Shown here: positions 1-5,553 of the stretch, in pieces
How positions within the stretch are numbered: position 1 is the stretch's first letter
Layout: every line of letters begins with the position of its first letter
NCBI GenBank assembly: GCA_002424545.1
Contig: DIKL01000056.1
Coordinates: 20,945 to 39,260, forward strand
Length of the DNA stretch: 18,316 bases
Reading direction: 5' to 3'
From: Syntrophaceae bacterium UBA5619
GTDB taxonomy: Bacteria > Desulfobacterota > Syntrophia > Syntrophales > UBA5619
The notes under the pieces: generated by a model
Told to the model about the DNA's origin: nothing
Database searches by the model: none
The model's input: only the letters and a program-made list of their open reading frames with translations
Position numbers and translations under genes: made by a program

Positions 1-1142
1 CCGCCGCCCGCAGGCGCCGGCAAATTGTAGTCGAAACCCTCCAGGGTCCGCCTTTCGATTTTTTCCCCGAGGACATGCTCGATGTCCCCCACAAAACCCC
101 GATCTTCCGGGGTCACGAAGGTGAAGGCGTCACCCATCTTCGCGGCGCGGCCCGTACGGCCGATCCGGTGCGTGTAGGCGTCGACGGTGTCGGGCATGTC
201 GTAGTTGATCACATGGGATATGCCGGAAACGTCGATCCCCCGCGCGGCGATGTCGGTGGCCACCAGGATCTGGTACTTCCCGTCGCGAAAGCCGCTCAGT
301 GCATCCTGGCGCCGGTTCTGCGAGAGATTGCCCTGCAAAGAGGCGACCGACAGGCCGGCCCGCTGCATCTGCTCGGCCACGCGCGTCGTGCGGTGCTTCG
401 TGCGGGTGAAGACGAGGACCGATTCCGTATCCGTCTTGTCGAGCAGTTTCATCAGCAGGGCCGTCTTGAGATGCGGCGCCACCGGATAGACGGCATGGGA
501 AACCGTGGATACGGGAACCCCGGCGCCGACCCGGATGATGACGGGGTCGCGGAGCACCTCCCCGGCCAGCTTCCGGATGTCGTCCGGCATCGTGGCGGAG
601 AAAAGCAGCGTCTGCCGATTCTTCGGCAGCCGCTTGACGATCCTGCGGATGTCCGGCAAAAAGCCCATGTCGAACATGCGGTCCGCCTCATCCAAAACCA
701 GCACCTCAACACGGGAAAGGTCGATTTCGCCCTGTTCCGCCAGATCGAGCAGGCGTCCCGGACAGGCGACCGCGATTTCGACCCCCTGACGGAGCGTCCG
801 GATCTGGGGATTTTTATTCACCCCCCCGTAAACGGTGACGCTTTTGAGCTTCGTCGCCCGCCCCAGCCCGTCAATGGCCTCATGGATCTGTTCGGCCAGC
901 TCCCGCGTCGGGGCGACGATCAGCGCGCGGATGATCTTCCGCGGGCCGTTCATCAGCCGCTGTAAAATGGGAAGCGCAAACGCGGCGGTCTTGCCCGTTC
1001 CGGTCTGCGCCAGCCCCATGACGTCCTTGCCCTGTAGAATGGGGGGCATGGATTGAAGCTGAATCGGCGTCGGCGTCGTGTACCCCAGGGCCTCTATGCC
1101 CGTTTCAATCGATTTGTGTAGCTTAAACTGTGTAAAACTCAT
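1..1142 (-). CDS. rhlE: RhlE-type ATP-dependent DEAD-box RNA helicase, 3' end outside the window
   Basis: The first ~380 residues of a DEAD-box RNA helicase that unwinds short RNA duplexes using ATP; RhlE relatives act in ribosome assembly, RNA decay and cold adaptation. Motifs seen in order on the minus strand: Q motif (TPTPIQ), motif I AQTGTGKT, Ia PTRELAEQ, an Ib-like PGRL (preceded by Cys rather than the usual Thr), II DEAD in LDEADRM, III SAT, V ATDIAARGID and VI HRIGRTGR. Both RecA-like domains are therefore present; only the variable C-terminal tail is cut off at the window start. The ATG has a GAAGGA Shine-Dalgarno and overlaps the stop of the upstream 44-residue ORF (ATGA), so the two are probably translationally coupled. 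Subfamily assignment rests on the N-terminus and the FDY tail; other DEAD-box subfamilies cannot be fully excluded. Confidence 0.93.
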   Translation of the reverse strand, partial: MSFTQFKLHKSIETGIEALGYTTPTPIQLQSMPPILQGKDVMGLAQTGTGKTAAFALPILQRLMNGPRKIIRALIVAPTRELAEQIHEAIDGLGRATKLKSVTVYGGVNKNPQIRTLRQGVEIAVACPGRLLDLAEQGEIDLSRVEVLVLDEADRMFDMGFLPDIRRIVKRLPKNRQTLLFSATMPDDIRKLAGEVLRDPVIIRVGAGVPVSTVSHAVYPVAPHLKTALLMKLLDKTDTESVLVFTRTKHRTTRVAEQMQRAGLSVASLQGNLSQNRRQDALSGFRDGKYQILVATDIAARGIDVSGISHVINYDMPDTVDAYTHRIGRTGRAAKMGDAFTFVTPEDRGFVGDIEHVLGEKIERRTLEGFDYNLPAPAGG

Positions 1143-1273
1143 TCCATTTCCTTCTCAACGTTCATGTTGTCTTTTTTCTGTTGCTGCCGTTTGGCCATTT
1201 TCTCGCTCGCCTTCCTTACGCGCTCGAGTTCCTTTTGCCGCTTGATGAACTTGTTCTGACTCTGCCTTGCCAT
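1139..1273 (-). CDS. Small basic protein (44 aa) upstream of rhlE
   Basis: A short ORF reading MARQSQNKFIKRQKELERVR onward, almost entirely charged (Lys/Arg/Glu/Gln) and predicted helical, possibly coiled-coil. It has an AGAAGGA Shine-Dalgarno a few bases before the ATG, and its TGA overlaps the helicase ATG as ATGA, which strongly suggests it is translated and coupled to rhlE. No known domain is recognised. The composition suggests a small RNA- or ribosome-associated protein, but that is inference. It could instead be a leader ORF whose only job is to set helicase translation. Confidence 0.7.
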   Translation of the reverse strand: MARQSQNKFIKRQKELERVRKASEKMAKRQQQKKDNMNVEKEME

Positions 1274-1330
1274 ATTCCTTCTGTCCTCTCCCGGTTCCGC
1301 CTCCCAAGACCGGCGCGTTCTTTCAGGCGC

Positions 1331-1366
1331 AAAAAAACCCAGAGGCCTCTATTGCAGGCTCTGGGT
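1331..1366 (-). terminator. Intrinsic terminator hairpin in the usp-rhlE gap
   Basis: Read on the minus strand, arms CCCAGA (1365-1360) and TCTGGG (1343-1338), extended by GCC/GGC pairs across one bulged base, are followed by seven Ts (1337-1331). It lies ~80 nt past the usp stop and so may end the usp transcript. A good promoter sits between usp and this hairpin, so it also falls in the 5' leader of the 44-aa ORF/rhlE and could attenuate them. Confidence 0.7.
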
Positions 1367-1403
1367 GGGGGAGACAGCCAAAACCGAATCGTAAAGCACG
1401 GCA

Positions 1404-1432
1404 CCTATAAGCTTTTCCGCTGTTTATGTCAA
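1404..1432 (-). promoter_or_regulatory. Sigma70-type promoter for the small ORF-rhlE operon
   Basis: On the minus strand a perfect TTGACA (1432-1427) is followed by a 17-nt spacer and TATAGG (1409-1404, four of six matches to TATAAT). The start of transcription would be near 1397, giving a leader of ~120 nt that contains the terminator hairpin at 1366-1331. It lies just downstream of the usp stop codon, so rhlE appears to have its own promoter. Confidence 0.6.
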
Positions 1433-1443
1433 GGATTAGTTTT

Positions 1444-1923
1444 TCAGTCGAGTCCCGTCTTGTCTTTGCAGGGGATCACAAAGACGGGAATCGGGCTGCG
1501 CCTGATGATCTTTTCGGCGACGCTGCCCAGGAAGACATGCTCTATTCCCGTTCTTCCGTGTGTGCCGATCACGAGGATATCGATTTTTTCCTTCTGGGCG
1601 AATTCGATGATTTTATCATCTTCACGTCCGGATTCGGTGACCACCCGGACTTTCGTCTTATCCTTGATATGCGTCAGGTATTTATCATTGAACATCTTTT
1701 CACGATCTTTCCGGAGGATTGTCCTGATTTCGTCCAACTGCTCCTTGGTCAGGTACGTATCCTCCAGCTTATACAATTGGGGAGCCGGCGGTATGACATT
1801 GAGGATATAGAGGACACCGTCGTCTCTCTTTGCAATGCCGAAGGCGTAATCGAAGGCGCAATCCGAATTTTTTGAAAAATCGGTACAGAAGAGCACTTTT
1901 TTGTATTTTGGATAATCAATCAT
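1444..1923 (-). CDS. Universal stress protein, UspA family (ATP-binding type)
   Basis: A single-domain UspA-fold protein of 159 residues. The N-terminal strand (YKKVLFCTDFS) carries the Asp that normally contacts nucleotide. The C-terminal segment GTHGRTG...LGS (residues ~120-134) fits the G-x2-G-x9-G-S ATP-binding motif, so this is the nucleotide-binding rather than the non-binding subclass. Such proteins are cytoplasmic, usually dimeric, and induced by starvation, oxidants or anaerobiosis; the client is unknown. I place the start at the second of two ATGs (1923) because AGGAGG lies 7 nt before it but only 1 nt before the first ATG (1929). The gene is clearly AT-richer than rhlE and the QueG-like gene. 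A terminator hairpin follows ~80 nt downstream. Confidence 0.93.
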   Translation of the reverse strand: MIDYPKYKKVLFCTDFSKNSDCAFDYAFGIAKRDDGVLYILNVIPPAPQLYKLEDTYLTKEQLDEIRTILRKDREKMFNDKYLTHIKDKTKVRVVTESGREDDKIIEFAQKEKIDILVIGTHGRTGIEHVFLGSVAEKIIRRSPIPVFVIPCKDKTGLD

Positions 1924-1930
1924 GTTCATG

Positions 1931-1936
1931 CCTCCT
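1931..1936 (-). promoter_or_regulatory. Shine-Dalgarno AGGAGG that decides the usp start
   Basis: AGGAGG on the minus strand is 1 nt from the ATG at 1929 and 7 nt from the ATG at 1923. Only the second spacing is normal for initiation, so the annotated protein omits the first two possible residues. Confidence 0.75.
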
Positions 1937-1996
1937 AGTATTTTTTTCTTCCCTCAAGAACCCCTGGCGGACACGACTGTTTCCGCCCCGTCGCCG

Positions 1997-2482
1997 CTAC
2001 TTCATGGTATACCCGCGACCGTCCAGGCAGGCCCCCTGCGCCCGGTTGTAATCGGCATGCATTTGCCTCCGTTGGTCCTCCGGCAGGTCACCGGTCGCTG
2101 ATTGGGTCGGGTCGTAGCCTGTCTGGCCCACGGCCCAACTGTGGCATTCATAACGATCCGTCACCTGTTGCTCTTCGCTTTGACCCTGCCTGGGATAGAC
2201 AAAGATCCTTTCATTCGGCGAGGGCGCCACGGATGGCGCCGGGGGAACATGCATCGGGGGCGGTTCGGGAATGACTGCCGGCGGAGGCGGATAATCACGT
2301 GAATAATAAGGCTCGTAAAAAAGGGGCGCCAGAACGGCTGCTCCTCCCAAAATGGCCCAAGGCACCCACCAACCGCCGTGGCCGCCGTGATATCGATGTC
2401 CGCCCCTTGCTTCACTGCACAATGGATTGATGAGAAAGACGGCTATCGTCAGAATCAGAAACGCACAGGCAACCTTCTTCAT
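1997..2482 (-). CDS. Secreted proline-rich protein with C-terminal CHxWAxxQTGxDP segment
   Basis: 161 residues. A clear signal peptide (MKKVACAFLILTIAVFLINP, cleavage probably near CSEA at 22-25) is followed by a Gly/His/Trp-rich stretch, a short hydrophobic patch (WAILGGAAVLAPLFY, ~42-56), a proline-rich linker (65-90), and a C-terminal block with two cysteines (C113 in YECHSWAVGQTGYDP, C152) that could form a disulfide. I recall this C-terminal block from many uncharacterised exported proteobacterial proteins; no biochemical role is known to me. The hydrophobic patch could sit in a membrane. The start has GGAGGTG 6 nt upstream. An 8-bp inverted repeat lies 40-76 nt ahead of the start and may be an operator. 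Confidence 0.75.
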   Translation of the reverse strand: MKKVACAFLILTIAVFLINPLCSEARGGHRYHGGHGGWWVPWAILGGAAVLAPLFYEPYYSRDYPPPPAVIPEPPPMHVPPAPSVAPSPNERIFVYPRQGQSEEQQVTDRYECHSWAVGQTGYDPTQSATGDLPEDQRRQMHADYNRAQGACLDGRGYTMK

Positions 2483-2521
2483 ATTTCACCTCCCTGCTTG
2501 CTCCGGCAAATCCGTTTGCAC

Positions 2522-2558
2522 TATTCATACTCCTCTTCTCAAATTGTTTCTATGAATA
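2522..2558. repeat. Perfect 8-bp inverted repeat upstream of the secreted-protein gene
   Basis: TATTCATA at 2522-2529 and TATGAATA at 2551-2558 are exact reverse complements, 21 nt apart (centres 29 bp apart, close to three helical turns). They lie in the 87-nt gap between the secreted-protein start and the end of the QueG-like gene. The layout suits a dimeric regulator's binding site; the spacing is long for an RNA hairpin. Function is inferred only. Confidence 0.4.
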
Positions 2559-2569
2559 ATTCCATGACG

Positions 2570-3739
2570 CTAAGCGATCGCCCTTTCCCTGTCGGGTTCA
2601 GACCAACCTGTTTTTGCCCACCACGACGCCTCCATCGCCGCCGTAATTTCTTCCCGGACAGGGCCGACACTCCCCGGAAGGGCGGCCTCAAGGGCGTGCT
2701 TCGCCGCCGGCGAGCCGATCCGGCCGAGGGCCCAGACGGCCATCGCCTTCACCCGTTCGTCCTCCTCCCGCCGGAAGGCTTCCGCGAGTTCGGGAACGTA
2801 AGCATCATCCCGGCTGTTTCCCATCGCCCGGGCCGCGTTCATCTTCCAGCGCCAGAGGTCCGCGTCGGACATGTAGAACATGTGCGGCCAGATCCTTCCC
2901 GTGAACCAGGCCTTGTCCATCCGCAGCAGTTTCTCCAGTCGGAAATCCTCGACCATCCCCGCTGCCTTTTCGTTCATCTTGAGCTCGCGGGCCAGCCAGG
3001 GGGCGTTCCGGGGACAGACGTTCTGGCAGCGGTCGCAGCCGTAGACGTTGAGGCCCATCGGCGCCCGCAACTCCCGCGGCGTCAGCCCGCTCCCGAAATA
3101 GGTGAGGTAGGAGATGCAGCGGCGCGGATCGAGCTTTCGCGGCCCCTTCAACGCCCCCGTGGGACAGGCCGCCAGGCAGGCGTTCCGGCACCAGTCGGGA
3201 CAGCCGATTTCGAGGGTGGGCTCGTCCGGCGGAAAAGTCTGATCCACGACCACGGCGATCGGGAGGACCCAGGAGCCGCCGGCGGCGACCTTCCGGGAAT
3301 AGAAGAGGCAGTTCTTTCCGAACGTCCCCAGACCGGCCCGCGCCGCCGCCAGCCGGTGGGGAAGATGAAAGGGCACCTTGGAATCGATTCCGTGGTCCCG
3401 CAAAAAAGTGCGGAACGCCTTAACCCTTTTTTCCAGGCGGTTCCCGAGCATCCGGTCGTCGTCGAGATAACAGCGGCCGAAGTGACGCTCCAGCAACGCC
3501 GGGAAGGCCTCCCGGAAATAGGCCTCCACCAGAACGACGATCGACTTCGCGCCGGGAAGAATGTTCCGGGGATCGGTGCCGGCGATCAGGTCGAGGCCCG
3601 ACCGCATCGCCCATCCGTACTCCTCGCTCCTCTCCTCCAGCAGCGCCCGCTGAGAGTCAAAAGGCTCCGCGGTGGTGAAACCCGTATCCTCGAACCCGCA
3701 CTCAACGGCCTTGGCAATCACCTCTTCCCTGCTCAGCAT
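2570..3739 (-). CDS. QueG-like double [4Fe-4S] cluster protein with C-terminal HEAT repeats
   Basis: 389 residues in the DUF1730 / double-cluster ferredoxin / HEAT architecture of epoxyqueuosine reductase QueG, the cobalamin enzyme of the last step of tRNA queuosine synthesis. Eight cysteines for two clusters are visible: C180, C184, C188, C192 (in ACPTGAL), C208 (RRCISYLTYF), and C235, C238, C242 (GCDRCQNVCPRN). AARAGLGTFGKN (132-143) matches the QueG core and alanine-rich HEAT-like helices fill ~300-375. Two departures from QueG: the first cysteines are spaced C-x3-C-x3-C-x3-C rather than C-x2-C-x2-C-x3-C, and the usual acidic P-x-x-E just before the AGLG motif reads VPFHLPHRL. I therefore call it QueG-like rather than queG. 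The ATG at 3739 is preceded by AGGGGGAA. The open frame continues upstream, but that part overlaps the metallopeptidase gene and has no family resemblance. Confidence 0.85.
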   Translation of the reverse strand: MLSREEVIAKAVECGFEDTGFTTAEPFDSQRALLEERSEEYGWAMRSGLDLIAGTDPRNILPGAKSIVVLVEAYFREAFPALLERHFGRCYLDDDRMLGNRLEKRVKAFRTFLRDHGIDSKVPFHLPHRLAAARAGLGTFGKNCLFYSRKVAAGGSWVLPIAVVVDQTFPPDEPTLEIGCPDWCRNACLAACPTGALKGPRKLDPRRCISYLTYFGSGLTPRELRAPMGLNVYGCDRCQNVCPRNAPWLARELKMNEKAAGMVEDFRLEKLLRMDKAWFTGRIWPHMFYMSDADLWRWKMNAARAMGNSRDDAYVPELAEAFRREEDERVKAMAVWALGRIGSPAAKHALEAALPGSVGPVREEITAAMEASWWAKTGWSEPDRERAIA

Positions 3740-3785
3740 CCCGTTCCCCCTTTTCAGACAGCAAATCTCACCGGTTTCCCATCCC

Positions 3786-3805
3786 AAATCCGATCGTCCG
3801 GATTT
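3786..3805. repeat. 7-bp hairpin in the ygjP-like / QueG-like gap
   Basis: AAATCCG (3786-3792) and CGGATTT (3799-3805) form a perfect stem with a 6-nt loop, between the metallopeptidase stop and the QueG-like start. No T-run follows on the minus strand, so it is not a standard intrinsic terminator. It may stabilise an mRNA end or bind a regulator. Confidence 0.35.
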
Positions 3806-3811
3806 TCCCGG

Positions 3812-3840
3812 CGGCTCTGCGGAATTACATCTCCCGCCCC
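3812..3840. repeat. Short interspersed repeat, copy A
   Basis: The segment ending GAATTACATCTCCCGCCCC (3822-3840) matches GAATTGCATCTCCCGCGCC at 4782-4800 in 17 of 19 positions, and similarity runs further upstream (GGCTCTGC against GGCACTGC) across a 2-nt gap. Copy A lies just downstream of the metallopeptidase gene and copy B just upstream of it. Both are non-coding and in the same orientation. Confidence 0.45.
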
Positions 3841-3852
3841 TCCGACGATTCA

Positions 3853-4611
3853 TCACTCCCCTTCCCGCTTTTCCACCCAGGCCGGAACCCGCTTCCAGCC
3901 GTCGCGCATCCGCTTCTGAATCTCCCGGCATTCCGGCTCGAGGCCGCCGAGCAGCGTCCAAAAGCGCGGGGAATGGTTCATACAGACCGTGTGGCAAAGC
4001 TCGTGCAGCAGGACACAGCGCACCCAATGACGCTCCAGGAAGAGCAGTTTGAAACTGAGGTTGATCGTCCCCTTGGCCGAACAGCTCGCCCAGCGCGTCT
4101 TTGGTCCCCGGATGAGCGCCTCTCTGAATTTGAAGCCGTTCTTCGCCGCCAAGCGATCGAGCCAGGGGACCAGTTCCTCCCGCGTCCGGCGGCGAAGCCA
4201 CTGTTTCAGGACCTCTCGGCAGGCGTCGTGGTCGGATACGGCGCCGTACACGGTGAGCCGCTCCGGCTCCTCGGCCAGCACTCCGACAACCCTGGTATTC
4301 GTCGGCTGATAGCGGATTTGCCAGGACTCCCCGAGGGCCGGCAATTCGAGGGTATCCGGCAGCGCATCAGCCTCCCGGTGACCGGCCTTTCCGGCAGCTT
4401 CGGCACCGATCGCCGCCTCGGCAAATCGCCGGAGATGGGCCTCGATCCAGGTTCGCTTCCTCTCCACGATCGCCGGAATCCGGCGGGGATCGAAATTCCG
4501 CGGCGCCACCACCGTCAACCCCTCCCGAGGGGATATCGTGAGGCGAAGATTGCGCGCCCTCAGGGAGGTCCGGATCCGATATTGGATCGAACCGCCTTCA
4601 TGCCATTTCAT
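3853..4611 (-). CDS. YgjP-type (DUF45, M48-like) zinc metallopeptidase
   Basis: 252 residues, the usual size of this family. The zinc site is HELCH (203-207), with third ligand H213 in MNHSPRFW; family proteins carry the same HExxH...NHS..FW block. RGPKTRWASCSAKGTINLS (168-186) is the conserved segment before it, and the N-terminus (YRIRTSLRARNLRLTISPRE) is the usual beta-rich start. It is presumably cytoplasmic since no signal peptide is seen. E. coli YgjP is poorly characterised, and the family is often near restriction systems or in housekeeping loci. The ATG at 4611 is chosen by alignment to family length; it has no strong Shine-Dalgarno, and the frame is open to 4818, but that extra part looks non-coding. 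The HEAT/Fe-S gene follows 113 nt downstream and may be co-transcribed. Confidence 0.87.
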   Translation of the reverse strand: MKWHEGGSIQYRIRTSLRARNLRLTISPREGLTVVAPRNFDPRRIPAIVERKRTWIEAHLRRFAEAAIGAEAAGKAGHREADALPDTLELPALGESWQIRYQPTNTRVVGVLAEEPERLTVYGAVSDHDACREVLKQWLRRRTREELVPWLDRLAAKNGFKFREALIRGPKTRWASCSAKGTINLSFKLLFLERHWVRCVLLHELCHTVCMNHSPRFWTLLGGLEPECREIQKRMRDGWKRVPAWVEKREGE

Positions 4612-4658
4612 CGGGTCAGTCAAGACAAATGCCTGATTTGATTTTTCATTTGACAGCC

Positions 4659-4687
4659 ATCCTATCTTATGCGATTGTTTTTTGCAA
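4659..4687 (-). promoter_or_regulatory. Candidate promoter for the metallopeptidase gene
   Basis: On the minus strand TTGCAA (4687-4682), a 17-nt spacer and TAGGAT (4664-4659), each matching four of six consensus bases, ~50 nt before the start at 4611. It lies in the locally AT-rich gap between divergent genes. Weak on its own. Confidence 0.3.
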
Positions 4688-4770
4688 ATGGGAAACCGGC
4701 TTTTACCACAGGATGATCCAACCATCCATGAAGCCGCCCCGCCTGCGGCGGCTCCGCCCCTTTTGTCAAG

Positions 4771-4800
4771 GGCACTGCAATGAATTGCATCTCCCGCGCC
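4771..4800. repeat. Short interspersed repeat, copy B
   Basis: Partner of the copy at 3812-3840. GAATTGCATCTCCCGCGCC (4782-4800) is the best conserved part. This copy also contains the TGCAAT-GA-ATTGCA palindrome (4776-4789), of which copy A keeps only part. Confidence 0.45.
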
Positions 4801-4872
4801 CACGTTGGTGCGGCTCATCTCGCACCTGTTCAGATAAATGCAAAATGAGATAATTAAACCGGGGAGAATGAA

Positions 4873-5313
4873 ATGGACGACCTTAAATTAAGCACGGCGG
4901 TTTGTGGAATAGATTGTTTTAATTGCGAATTTTATTACACGAATATTGATTCTTTCTTTGAAAAGATGTCCGAAACCAGGAAAGCCGGATTCGCTTCCCG
5001 CGGCATGACAAAAGAGAAATTGCTTTGCAAGGGTTGTCGAACATCAGGCTGCACCATGATCGCCGGCAAATGTGAAACACTGGAATGTGTGAAATTGAAA
5101 AAATTGGATTTCTGCTTTGAATGTAGTGACTTCCCCTGTTCGAAATTACAACCATTGGCGGAAGGCGCCGATAGATACCCTCATAATTTAAAGGTTTATA
5201 ACTTAATAGCGATTAAAAACAAGGGACTGGAAGGATGGGCTTCTGAAACGGTCGAAATCAGAGAAAGGTATTTCAAAGGGAAATTCAAGATTGGTTCTGG
5301 GCCGCAAAGATGA
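4873..5313 (+). CDS. DUF3795 cysteine-rich protein
   Basis: 146 residues with eleven cysteines: CGIDCFNC (11-18), CKGCRTSGC (52-60), C67, C72 and CFECSDFPC (81-89). This pattern, opening with an AxCGIDC block and closing with CxECxxFPC, is that of DUF3795, a family common in anaerobes and presumed to bind zinc or an Fe-S cluster; no reaction is established. No signal peptide is seen, so it is probably cytoplasmic. GGGGAG sits 7 nt before the ATG; another ATG five bases upstream is in a different frame. The gene is clearly AT-richer than the metallopeptidase upstream, suggesting recent acquisition. An attC-like hairpin lies ~60 nt past the stop. Confidence 0.85.
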   Translation: MDDLKLSTAVCGIDCFNCEFYYTNIDSFFEKMSETRKAGFASRGMTKEKLLCKGCRTSGCTMIAGKCETLECVKLKKLDFCFECSDFPCSKLQPLAEGADRYPHNLKVYNLIAIKNKGLEGWASETVEIRERYFKGKFKIGSGPQR

Positions 5314-5376
5314 CGTTTCGTAATGCGTCTTCTGGTGACAAAACGAAGGCCAAAGAATGAAAACAACGAAGATCAC

Positions 5377-5424
5377 GCCGATTCAGCGGACGGCTTTCAG
5401 CCGCCACTGATCGGCACGTTATGC
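5377..5424 (+). repeat. Long bulged hairpin followed by GTTATGC; possible attC-like site
   Basis: Left arm GCCGATTCAG (5377-5386) pairs with CTGATCGGC (5407-5415) apart from one extra T. The inner arms CGGCT/AGCCG (5391-5395, 5399-5403) close on a TTC loop. Two bases later comes GTTATGC (5418-5424). An imperfect stem with a bulged base in the left arm and a GTT core box on the right is the plan of an integron attC, and it lies just after a small gene. Against this, the left core box (expected RYYYAAC) is poor, AGATCAC at best, and no integrase or second attC is seen. A plain hairpin ending the DUF3795 transcript is the alternative. Confidence 0.35.
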
Positions 5425-5553
5425 AAGAAATAACCGACTGTGATCGCCGCCGAAATGTCCAGGCGCTGACCAGCAATTGGGTAAGGAGTTTCGTGAGGAC
5501 GGAAGCACCATGATACGATATTTGATTTTGCCTTTATCCTTAGAGGTTGTCCT

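Larger units (their letters stand above)
4612..4872. other. Divergent intergenic region with three short inverted repeats
   Basis: The 261-nt gap between the minus-strand metallopeptidase and the plus-strand DUF3795 gene holds a GCCGCC/GGCGGC hairpin (4733-4751), a near-palindrome TGCAATGAATTGCA (4776-4789) and a GGTGCG/CGCACC hairpin with an 8-nt loop (4807-4826), besides repeat copy B. It should contain promoters for both genes; I cannot place the plus-strand one with confidence. A 206-nt open extension of the metallopeptidase frame crosses it but looks non-coding. Confidence 0.5.

Noticed and set aside
75..965. A 296-codon plus-strand open frame over the helicase
   Set aside because: Antisense shadow of the DEAD-box gene; all helicase motifs are on the minus strand.
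1966..1987. GGCGGA/TCCGCC hairpin between the secreted-protein gene and usp
   Set aside because: Only 6 bp with a 10-nt loop and no T-run on the minus strand; too weak to call a terminator.
3740..4201. N-terminal extension of the QueG-like frame
   Set aside because: It overlaps the metallopeptidase coding region in another frame and resembles no QueG N-terminus; the ATG at 3739 has a good ribosome-binding site.
4612..4818. N-terminal extension of the metallopeptidase frame
   Set aside because: Translation looks random, contains the intergenic repeats and hairpins, and makes the protein longer than the family.
4802..4826. A second attC-like core (CACGTTGGTGC) ahead of the DUF3795 gene
   Set aside because: It resembles the CACGTTATGC core after that gene, but no matching stem lies upstream of it; the nearby GGTGCG/CGCACC hairpin does not have attC layout.
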